Assembly (NCBI GenBank): GCA_965222835.1
Contig: CBDCUQ010000003.1
Span: forward strand, 930,001 to 994,000
DNA length: 64,000 nt
Direction: 5' to 3'
Origin: CBDCUQ01 sp965222835
GTDB lineage: Bacteria; Pseudomonadota; Alphaproteobacteria; Rhizobiales; Hyphomicrobiaceae
Position numbers and translations under genes: made by a program
Shown: positions 25,181 to 32,540 of the stretch, one piece after another
How the letters are laid out: the number at the start of each line of letters is the position of its first letter
Position numbering within the stretch: position 1 is the stretch's first letter
Notes under the pieces: model-generated
Database searches by the model: none
Told to the model about the DNA's origin: nothing
What the model saw: the letters and a program-made list of their open reading frames with translations, nothing else

Positions 25181-26302
25181 TCAGCTTGGCGCCGGAACAG
25201 GCACGCCGGGCACGGCCTGCGTCTCACGCCCCTGATCAAGATCCATAAGGCGGACCCAGTCGTTCAACTCAGCAGACATCGCTGAATGAATCCGGTTGGC
25301 GTAGTTCACGACCTTGGCCTCTTCTCCCGTCGCGGCCGCCCTTCTGGCTTCTTCGAGACCCGTGTTTCTCAGGTACTTGAGGTTCTCCCGTGCGTGCGCG
25401 AAGCGAGCCGCGTTGCGAAGATTGCTGTTGAGCGTGGTGAGCAGGAAGAGGAGGCCATAGAGAATGGTGACGCCTGCGCCCAGTATCAGGAATTTGATGT
25501 CGGTATAATCGGTCGCGATGTACTGCAGGTATGCCATGGCGTGATAGACGAACGACGGGATAAATCCCGGCAGCGGCGCCTGTTCGCCCCAGGCCGACAG
25601 TACTTCAATGAACAGGGCCGCGAACCATAGGATCACGGCAATTGCCACGGGTATTGAAAACCGGCGTGCCATCCGCACCCTGCGCTCGTTTTCGGCGGCG
25701 CGTTTGCTGTGGTAGGCCTGCTGCACATCAAGCTGATAGCGGCGGAAATATTCTAGCTTGAGGGGCAGCAACGGAATCTCTTCGGCTTGGGCCTGCTCAT
25801 TGGCCTCAAATACCGTTTCGAAGACCCGGTGCCGCAAGAACTCGGCCGTACCGCGGGCTTCACTCCATTTTTCGTAAGTATTGCGGGCGTTCAGGCGCCA
25901 GGCCAGAACAAGGGGAACGACGAGGCAGAGGTAGACAAGGATGGTGGCAACGGCGCGCGCCAGGGCATCGTCTTGATGATTGACGAGCGGTGCCAGCACA
26001 GGAAGGGCGCTGGCGAAAATCGCGACGGCCAATAAGCCCAAGATAATATAGACGTTTCGGTCGTAGCTGCGCCGAGACCCTGAGGCTTCCGCTTCGTACT
26101 GCTTGCGCTGCGCATAAACGCGGCGAACGGGAGCACTTTCCAAAACTCGTTTCAGAGGTCCGGCCTCGGGCGGCAGCTCTTCGATCTGGGCCTCCAACGG
26201 CGGAATATCCAGACAATCCGGTTTGTTATGGCCAACGGCTGTCTCCGCGCGGCGCATCAGGTTTACAAGTTCGGACTGATCCGATTGGGTCGATTCTGAC
26301 AT
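25181..26302 (-). CDS. Four-helix membrane protein, SLATT-like
   Basis: 373 residues from the ATG giving MSESTQSDQSELV (GGAGAGG just upstream). Helices are at roughly 80-102, 115-133, 212-232 and 270-292. Each helical pair is followed by a charged amphipathic stretch: YEKWSEARGTAEFLRHRVFE after the first and a helix ending ARENLKYLRNTG after the second. This layout, with a W...R..AE.L motif, resembles the SLATT/DUF4231 family of two-helix pore-like effectors found in conflict systems, here duplicated. It is convergent with the kinase gene and divergent from the caspase gene. The resemblance is by pattern only. Confidence 0.5.
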   Translation of the reverse strand: MSESTQSDQSELVNLMRRAETAVGHNKPDCLDIPPLEAQIEELPPEAGPLKRVLESAPVRRVYAQRKQYEAEASGSRRSYDRNVYIILGLLAVAIFASALPVLAPLVNHQDDALARAVATILVYLCLVVPLVLAWRLNARNTYEKWSEARGTAEFLRHRVFETVFEANEQAQAEEIPLLPLKLEYFRRYQLDVQQAYHSKRAAENERRVRMARRFSIPVAIAVILWFAALFIEVLSAWGEQAPLPGFIPSFVYHAMAYLQYIATDYTDIKFLILGAGVTILYGLLFLLTTLNSNLRNAARFAHARENLKYLRNTGLEEARRAAATGEEAKVVNYANRIHSAMSAELNDWVRLMDLDQGRETQAVPGVPVPAPS

Positions 26303-26435
26303 TGGACCTCTCCACGCTCCCCATACGCGGGCAGACATGCCACAGTCGGCATATTCCCCATCATACCGGTCTTCTCGCACGTGCAAAGCCGGTTTAGCTT
26401 GGGGACCTGTGGAGTCCGGCGTCTGGGGGGTATTC

Positions 26436-28229
26436 ATGCCACGGTTTGTGCTGCCGGCATTGCTTGCCGTTTTGGCATGTGTTTCGGCCGTTGTGCCTGC
26501 TCAATCGCAAGAGCGGCACGCGCTGGTTATTGGCATTAATGACTATGCAAATGTGAAACCTCTTCGTTTCGCAGTGAACGATGCGACCGCTATTCATGGC
26601 GTGCTTACGACATCACTTGGCTTTGGGACCGACAACGCTGACCTCCAGATCGACAAGAGCTACGCCGAGCTCGACGGCGCCTGGAAAGAGTTCATGGCGC
26701 GGCTGCAGAAGGATGGTGGCATTGGCGTCTTCTATTACTCAGGTCACGGCATAGAACTTGGCGGGCGCAATTTTTTGGTGGCGAAAGACGCAATCTTTCG
26801 AGCCAACAATGCCGCGATTGTTGAGAAGAGCTCGCTCGACCTACAATCAATGCTGAAAGACGTGAGCCGCGTGCAGGACGCGCGAAAAGATGTGCGCGTC
26901 ATCTTTATCCTCGATGCTTGCCGCGAGAACCCATTCAAAAAGGGGACTGAGGGTTCAGGTCTCGCTCCGCCAAAGTTTGTCTCGAAAGAGGTGTTCATCA
27001 TGTATTCGGCGGGCATCGGTCAATTGGCGATCGACGGGCCAAAGACAGGGCCCACGCCCGACAACCAGAACTCCGTTTATGTCAAAGAGCTGCTGCCATT
27101 GCTGAAGCAGCAGGGCACACCGAAGCTTGCTCTGTCCGATATGGCAAAGGCCCTCAATCTGCGCGTCTTGAATGCTGCACAAGAATATCGAGTTGGTGGC
27201 AACCGCCACTACCAGACGCCCGCCTATTACGATCAGTTTTTGGTGCGTCAAACCTTGACGGGTCTTGGCATCACGGCACCGCGTCCGGTTTTTGATGCAG
27301 AGGACTTGAAGGTCGTGGACGTCAAGAGCTTGTCAGACACCGGTGAAGCTGAAGGTCTTGAAGCGGGCGCCATATTCAAGGAATGCCTGTTCTGTCCCGA
27401 GATGGTGGTGCTTCCGTCCCAGACCGGCGTGCCCATTGGGTCGGAGAAGTCCGATCCGAAACACCAAGCCTACGAGTCGCGATCGGATGGCAAACAGCTC
27501 AAGGTCAACTTCGAGACACCCCTTGCGATCGGCCGGTTCGAAGTGACCAAGGGTGAATGGAATGCGTGCGTGCAGGACACGCGCGATGCCATTGACAAGG
27601 AAAAGAGACGGCCAGAGTGGGCCTGCGATGACAAAGGCTTTGTGTTTGGCGAGAATGGTGAGCACTTCGAGCGAGAGCCCGTTTCGGGCGTGACTTGGCA
27701 CGAAGCGCGGCGCTACGTGGCCTGGCTCAATCATATGATCGGGGCCAGCTCCTTGAAGTACCGTCTTCCCACCGAAACGGAATGGGAGTTTGCGGCCCGC
27801 GCCGGGAACCCAGACCGCTATTCGTTCTCGCTACCCGGCGACAAGCTACCCGATGAGATGAAGAAGCTGTGCACCTTTGCCAATGGCTCGGACCAGAGCA
27901 TTGGCACGGTGACGTGGCTCAATCGCCGGTGCACCGATCGTGTCGGTCGCGCAGGCGCTCAGGCGGGGAGCTTCAAAGCGAGTAAGTGGGGCCTCCACGA
28001 CATGCACGGGAACGTCGCGGAATGGGTGCAGGACTGCTGGCAGGAGAGCTACGACAAGACGCCCACTGACGGAACAGCCTACGAAGATCCGATCTGCTGG
28101 CGGCGCGTGGTTCGCGGCGGGTCGTGGCGCAGCCGGCCAGCCGCCTTGCGCTCGGCGGCTCGCAATGCCGTTCCACCGGACGTCGGTAGAGCCACGCTTG
28201 GTTTCCGCGTCGTGCGCGAACTCAAGTAG
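26436..28229 (+). CDS. Exported caspase-family protease fused to FGE-sulfatase (SUMF1) domain
   Basis: 597 residues from the ATG giving MPRFVLPALLAVL. A signal peptide ends near AQSQ (about residue 24). The caspase p20-like domain (about 25-250) starts RHALVIGINDYANVK and has the dyad His104 in YYSGHG and Cys162 in LDACRENP. A linker leads to an FGE-sulfatase domain (about 315-597), with FEVTKGEWNAC, PVSGVTWHEARRY, RLPTETEWEFAARAG, GNVAEWVQDCW and GFRVVREL at the end. Such domains in bacteria often act as binding modules rather than formylglycine generators. Export to the periplasm matches the predicted periplasmic propeller of the kinase. Confidence 0.93.
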   Translation: MPRFVLPALLAVLACVSAVVPAQSQERHALVIGINDYANVKPLRFAVNDATAIHGVLTTSLGFGTDNADLQIDKSYAELDGAWKEFMARLQKDGGIGVFYYSGHGIELGGRNFLVAKDAIFRANNAAIVEKSSLDLQSMLKDVSRVQDARKDVRVIFILDACRENPFKKGTEGSGLAPPKFVSKEVFIMYSAGIGQLAIDGPKTGPTPDNQNSVYVKELLPLLKQQGTPKLALSDMAKALNLRVLNAAQEYRVGGNRHYQTPAYYDQFLVRQTLTGLGITAPRPVFDAEDLKVVDVKSLSDTGEAEGLEAGAIFKECLFCPEMVVLPSQTGVPIGSEKSDPKHQAYESRSDGKQLKVNFETPLAIGRFEVTKGEWNACVQDTRDAIDKEKRRPEWACDDKGFVFGENGEHFEREPVSGVTWHEARRYVAWLNHMIGASSLKYRLPTETEWEFAARAGNPDRYSFSLPGDKLPDEMKKLCTFANGSDQSIGTVTWLNRRCTDRVGRAGAQAGSFKASKWGLHDMHGNVAEWVQDCWQESYDKTPTDGTAYEDPICWRRVVRGGSWRSRPAALRSAARNAVPPDVGRATLGFRVVRELK

Positions 28230-28306
28230 ATCGGTTCAGTGTTTTCGCGGCCATGTTTCCATCAACCTGCATGGAAGCGGTGCGTGCATTTGGGCTTAGC
28301 CGTTTG

Positions 28307-28735
28307 TCAGCCCAAGAGATCGCGCAGCCAGGGGATCAAGGGCAAGTCAGCCGGTGGCATCGGGTAGTCGGCCAGCCGCACGGCGCGCACCCAGGCGATT
28401 TCCTGACCTTCGCGGGGGACGATCTCTCCCTCCCACGTCCGGCAAAGATAGAGCGGCATCAGAAGGTGGAAGGTGTCGTAGGCGTGGCTCGCGAACGAAA
28501 ACGGTGCGAGACAGGTTAAGCAAACGTCAATGCCCAATTCCTCGCGGAGTTCGCGGACAAGTGCCTGTTCGGGCGTCTCTCCGTCTTGCACTTTACCGCC
28601 GGGAAACTCCCAAAGGCCGGCCATGGATTTGCCTTCGGGGCGGCGCGCAATGAGTACGCGGTTGTCAGTGTCAACGAGGGCAACGGCCGCAACAAGGAGA
28701 AGGGGCTGACCGGAAGCGGTTTCTTGCATACTCAT
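28307..28735 (-). CDS. mutT: Nudix hydrolase, 8-oxo-dGTP diphosphatase type
   Basis: 142 residues. The Nudix box is complete: GGKVQDGETPEQALVRELREELG. It opens with VAVALVDTDNRVLIARRPEG and has the FPGGK-type MutT start of the box (WEFPGGK). MutT removes 8-oxo-dGTP from the nucleotide pool, preventing A to C errors. In related genomes it follows argJ; here a repeat, an IS fragment and a thiopurine methyltransferase gene intervene. Confidence 0.92.
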   Translation of the reverse strand: MSMQETASGQPLLLVAAVALVDTDNRVLIARRPEGKSMAGLWEFPGGKVQDGETPEQALVRELREELGIDVCLTCLAPFSFASHAYDTFHLLMPLYLCRTWEGEIVPREGQEIAWVRAVRLADYPMPPADLPLIPWLRDLLG

Positions 28736-28799
28736 GAGCGTTGAACCGGTGCGCTAGAGTCTGTCCGAATTAGGTCGAACCACCCACTCCCCCTCCCGG

Positions 28800-28985
28800 C
28801 GCTGTTGTCATCCCGGGGCTTGACCCCGGGATCCAGGGTTCGACCGAGTTCAACTCTTCGCTCAATAAGGAGCCGGCCGCCACGGATGGGACCAAGTGCG
28901 TGGCACGTGTTGCTCCCGAATTCGAATGTTTGAGAAACAGGCACCTTGGATCCCGGCATTAAATGCCGGGATGACAGTTGTGGCT
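28800..28985. repeat. Composite palindromic repeat, copy C
   Basis: The GC-loop module lies at 28806-28840 in the TGTCATCCCGGGG orientation and the AT-loop module at 28941-28977 in the GGATCCCGGCATT orientation. In this copy the GGATCC ends, not the ATGACA ends, face each other, the reverse of copies A and B. Stems are perfect or nearly so. Confidence 0.85.
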
Positions 28986-29046
28986 TTTGCGGCAAATGCG
29001 GCGCGATCATACGCCACTCAGTATCGGAAAGATCAAAGCGCGCCAT
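28978..29046 (-). pseudogene. IS5-family transposase, 5' fragment
   Basis: An ATG at 29046 begins MARFDLSDTEWRMIAPHLPQK, the classical N-terminus of IS5-family transposases. After about 23 codons the frame runs into repeat copy C and the rest of the transposase is missing. The short block TCTGTCCGAATTAGGTCGAA at 28756-28778 may be a remnant of an IS end. The repeat therefore appears to have inserted in or replaced an insertion sequence. Confidence 0.7.
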
Positions 29047-29119
29047 GTTCAAACTTCCATCGGTTGGAAGGTTCAATCCCTGTTCGCAAAAAAGGGAATC
29101 CCGTTTTTGAGTTTATGAC

Positions 29120-29776
29120 CTAGTGCCGCTTGAGCAGGTATACTGCCTCTTCAAGGTGCTTCAAGCCGCGCTTCTTGAGATTGTCGCTTTTAGGCATTCC
29201 GTCGCGCGCCTCAAGACACGTGACGTCAAAGGCCCGTTCGAACAGCCGGTTGATCTCGCCCGCCGGAATGGGAAATGGGGGGCCGTCCATTTGAGCGGAA
29301 TCGTAGTCGAGTGAAATGAGCAGCACGGGTGCGCCGGTGGGCGTGAGGCCGGCAAGCTTATCGGCGTAGGCCTGTTGTAAGGCGGGTGGCATCGCGACCA
29401 GAGCTGCGCGGTCGTAGACAGCCGCAACGTTCTGCGTCGCCTCGAGCGGAAAGGCGAAGTAGTCGCCGCACCACAACTCGTAGGGTCCCGACCGCTTTAC
29501 TTTGAACGCGCCCTTTTGTTCGCTCGTGGGTGTCTCGTTACAATTTGCATAGAATGCATCGACGGCCAACTCGGACACCTCGACACCGAGAACCTTGTAG
29601 CCTTGTTCGGCCAGCCAGAGCATGTCGAGGCTCTTGCCACACAGAGGCACAAACACTTGCGCCCCCTTTGCAATGTTCAGCTGTGGCCAATACTTGAGGA
29701 GCCGGTCGTTCGCAGACGGCTGGTGGAAACCAATCTCGGCGCGCTGCCAGCGTTCGTGCCAGAATTGCGGGTCCAT
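29120..29776 (-). CDS. tpm: Thiopurine S-methyltransferase family protein
   Basis: 218 residues. It begins MDPQFWHERWQRAEIGFHQ and has FVPLCGKSLDMLWLAEQG, the SAM-binding motif of bacterial TPMTs, then GVEVSELAV and the late motif YDRAALVAMP. The family methylates thiopurines and, in bacteria, selenium and tellurium species. It sits between argJ and mutT, interrupting a commonly adjacent pair. Function here (metalloid or xenobiotic methylation) is inferred from the family. Confidence 0.92.
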   Translation of the reverse strand: MDPQFWHERWQRAEIGFHQPSANDRLLKYWPQLNIAKGAQVFVPLCGKSLDMLWLAEQGYKVLGVEVSELAVDAFYANCNETPTSEQKGAFKVKRSGPYELWCGDYFAFPLEATQNVAAVYDRAALVAMPPALQQAYADKLAGLTPTGAPVLLISLDYDSAQMDGPPFPIPAGEINRLFERAFDVTCLEARDGMPKSDNLKKRGLKHLEEAVYLLKRH

Positions 29777-29838
29777 GAATTACCTTGCATGCGCTCTTCG
29801 TTGCCTGACTGAGCGGCCGGATCGACTGACAACGCCTC

Positions 29839-31086
29839 TCAGCTTCGATAGTCTGCATTGATCGAGATGTAATCGTGGGTCAGGTCGCAGGTCCAGACGG
29901 TTGCGGCTTCTTCGCCGACGCCGACGTCGATGCGAATTTCGATTTCGCTGCCCTTCATGTACGTCGCGGCTTTTGCTTCGTCGTAGTTTTCCGCCCGCTC
30001 GCCGTTACGCGCAAGGCAATGCTCACCAAACCAGATCGCGAGCTTGTCGCGATCGGCTACCTGGCCGGCTTTGCCGACGGCCATGACGATACGGCCCCAG
30101 TTGGGGTCCTCGCCGGCGATCGCCGTCTTGACGAGCGGCGAGTTGGCACAGGACAAGGCGATTTTTCGGGCGGCGCTCCAGCTTTTTGCGCCTTCGACCT
30201 TGATCGTCACGAACTTCGTCAGGCCCTCGCCGTCTTTGGCCACCTGGATGGCGAGATCACGCATCACCTCGTACAGAGCGCGGGAGAATTCGGCGAGGTG
30301 CTTTGAACCGGCCTTGTGAATGCGCTTTTGGCCTCGCGCCGCGGCCATTCCGGTTGCGAACATGAGGCAGGTATCACTGGTCGACGTGTCACCGTCGACG
30401 GTCATGCAATTGAAGGTGGTCTTGCTATGCTCGGACACCAACTCCTGCAAGGCCTCGGTACTGATGGCGGCATCGGTAAATAGGAACGCGAGCATGGTCG
30501 CCATGTCGGGCGCGATCATGCCGGCGCCTTTGCAGATGCCGTTGATGGTCACTTCCGTGTCGCCGATCCGCGCGCGGCGGGTGGCGAGCTTCGGATAGGT
30601 ATCTGTCGTCATGATCGCCCGGGCAGCGGCCTCGAAGGCATCAGGTGTGGCTTGCTCCGTCAGACCTTCCAACAGATGTGCAAACTTGCCGGCATCAAGC
30701 GGCTCACCGATGACGCCGGTCGACGCCAGGAAGACCTCGTTCGGCTTGCAGTCTGCCGCCTTGCGCGCGAAATTTGCGGTCAGTTCGACAGCGTCCTGGC
30801 CGCGGCGGCCGGTAAACGCATTGGCATTGCCAGCGTTGACAACAAGGATGCGTGCGGTGCCCGTTTTCAGGTTGCGCTTGCACCACTGCACGGGAGCGGA
30901 CGCGGTCTTCGACCGGGTCAGTACACCCGCTGCCGTCGTGCCTTCGTCCATCATCGCGACCAACAAGTCGGTGCGGCCCTGGTAGCGGATGCCGGCTTCG
31001 GCGGTGGCAAAGCGGACGCCGGCAATGGCCGGGAGGCGCGGCAGATTCTTAGGTGCAAAGGGCGAAACGGTTGTGACCACGGACAT
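29839..31086 (-). CDS. argJ: Bifunctional ornithine acetyltransferase / N-acetylglutamate synthase
   Basis: 415 residues from the ATG giving MSVVTTVSPFAPK; a GTG four codons upstream is also possible. The autocleavage site is in KGAGMIAPDMATMLAF, where the Thr becomes the N-terminal nucleophile of the beta chain. The enzyme recycles the acetyl group from acetylornithine to glutamate in arginine synthesis. It follows the parvulin gene on the minus strand, with a hairpin between them. Confidence 0.96.
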   Translation of the reverse strand: MSVVTTVSPFAPKNLPRLPAIAGVRFATAEAGIRYQGRTDLLVAMMDEGTTAAGVLTRSKTASAPVQWCKRNLKTGTARILVVNAGNANAFTGRRGQDAVELTANFARKAADCKPNEVFLASTGVIGEPLDAGKFAHLLEGLTEQATPDAFEAAARAIMTTDTYPKLATRRARIGDTEVTINGICKGAGMIAPDMATMLAFLFTDAAISTEALQELVSEHSKTTFNCMTVDGDTSTSDTCLMFATGMAAARGQKRIHKAGSKHLAEFSRALYEVMRDLAIQVAKDGEGLTKFVTIKVEGAKSWSAARKIALSCANSPLVKTAIAGEDPNWGRIVMAVGKAGQVADRDKLAIWFGEHCLARNGERAENYDEAKAATYMKGSEIEIRIDVGVGEEAATVWTCDLTHDYISINADYRS

Positions 31087-31141
31087 GGTGCGGCTCACTC
31101 AGAGAATTGGCAGGTCTTGAAGCAGCATCACGAAACAGATT

Positions 31142-31164
31142 GGGCCGCCATAATCAAGCGGCCC
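31142..31164. terminator. Perfect hairpin between parvulin and argJ genes
   Basis: GGGCCGC (31142-31148) pairs fully with GCGGCCC (31158-31164) around a nine-base loop. On the minus strand only a weak T-rich stretch follows, so it is more likely a processing or partial-termination structure within an operon than a full terminator. Confidence 0.4.
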
Positions 31165-31197
31165 TCATCACGCTCGTGAAGACTTGGAAATCGCAGC

Positions 31198-32103
31198 TTA
31201 TGGCTTCTGACGCTTTTTTTCCATCTGCTCTTTGATCTGAGCTTCGTAGGCAGCGCGGTTCTTTTCCTCTTCTTGCATCTGCCGCTTCACGTCGGGGTCC
31301 ACGTATTCGATTTTTGATTGGCCCCTCAGCTCGCTCAGCTTCTGCTGCGCCTGCTGTTTGATGAGATTACCGATGATCTGCGACTTGACCTGCTCGAATG
31401 GCGGCGGCGGCTTCTTGCGACGATCCTCGAGTTTTATAACGTGCCAGCCGAACTTGCTTTGCACCGGCTTTGAGACCTCTCCCTTCTTCAGGGCGAAGGC
31501 CGCTTGCTCGAACGGGGGCACCATCTGGCCGCGACCGAAATAGCCGAGGTTTCCACCGTCCTGTTTGGAACCGGCGTCGATGGAATTTTCTTTAGCCAAT
31601 GCCGCGAAGTCGGCGCCGCCCGCAACCTTTGTTGCGATGGCCTTGGCCTCGTCCTCGCTGGCCACGAGGATGTGCCGGGCCTGAATTTCCTCTTCGGGCT
31701 TCATAATCGAGACCTGCTGCTCGTAGAACGCCCGCGCAGCCGTCTCGTCGATGGTGGTCCGCACTGAAGCATGAAAGTAGGCCTCGCGCATGGCCCGGCG
31801 CTTCATGTAGGCCAGCCGCTTTTCAAATTCCGGGCCGGAGGTGAGATTGCTGGCCTGGGCCGCACTGGCCATTAGCTCGGTTTCGATCAGGTATTCCAAG
31901 AGATAGCGGCGCTTGACTTCGGGTGCCGCGGTCCCCAGTTCTGCGCCCACCTCCTGGTCGGCAAACGCGAGGTCCGTCTCAGTGATATCCGTGCCGTTCA
32001 CCTTGGCCAGAACCTTGTCCTGGGCCGCAGCCGTGAGGGGGGCCAGCGCAAGAGCAAAAACAAGGCACGCGGCCGGAAAAACGCGAGCAATCATCGACGG
32101 CAT
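31198..32103 (-). CDS. Parvulin-type peptidyl-prolyl isomerase, periplasmic
   Basis: 301 residues from the ATG at 32103 (GTAGG six bases upstream). A signal peptide ends near TAAAQ. A SurA-like N-terminal helical part is followed by the parvulin core: IQARHILVASEDEAKA, NLGYFGRGQMVPPFEQAAF and SKFGWHVIKLEDRR. The tail is charged and helical. It isomerises X-Pro bonds in exported proteins. It is divergent from secA, an arrangement common in this order and consistent with a role in folding of Sec substrates. Confidence 0.93.
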   Translation of the reverse strand: MPSMIARVFPAACLVFALALAPLTAAAQDKVLAKVNGTDITETDLAFADQEVGAELGTAAPEVKRRYLLEYLIETELMASAAQASNLTSGPEFEKRLAYMKRRAMREAYFHASVRTTIDETAARAFYEQQVSIMKPEEEIQARHILVASEDEAKAIATKVAGGADFAALAKENSIDAGSKQDGGNLGYFGRGQMVPPFEQAAFALKKGEVSKPVQSKFGWHVIKLEDRRKKPPPPFEQVKSQIIGNLIKQQAQQKLSELRGQSKIEYVDPDVKRQMQEEEKNRAAYEAQIKEQMEKKRQKP

Positions 32104-32540
32104 GGAGAACCTACTTTCACTGAACACAGGCCCCGGGCCTCATTAGCCGGCCCCGCGGCCTTGGCGCGGGCATGAATAGACGCCAATAAAGGCAGTGCCA
32201 AGTTAAGTTTTGGAAGGCTCTCGGGACGCGGCTATTCCAATTCGCACATTGTTCTTCCAGGCGACGGGGGCCAGAAATACAGCCAATGCGGGAGCGTGGC
32301 GCGTTGACAACCCAAGGTCCGGATACTTATGTCTTCGCCGCGCACCATTCGCGCCGGGCCAGGACCCGAGCCCCCTGCGGACCTCCGCCTCTCAAGTGAT
32401 GAACGGCCCCAAAAACCTGGCCGTTTGCTCGGAGATACGAGCCGTGAGCGGCTCGACTTGGTCATAACGGCGGTAACACCACTCCCGTGGCGCTGGAGCA
32501 GTTTCCAGGAACTGCGCCGCCACATTGAGGAATTCCAGGA
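32104..32540. other. Divergent region between parvulin gene and secA
   Basis: 437 bases. No open frame with a ribosome site or repeat was recognised. An AT-rich stretch (about 32170-32215) may hold the promoters. No SecM-like leader was found. Confidence 0.4.

Noticed and set aside
29060..29095. tRNA T-arm-like GGTTCAATCCC
   Set aside because: No matching acceptor stem, anticodon arm or CCA end in either direction; it is upstream of the IS5 fragment.
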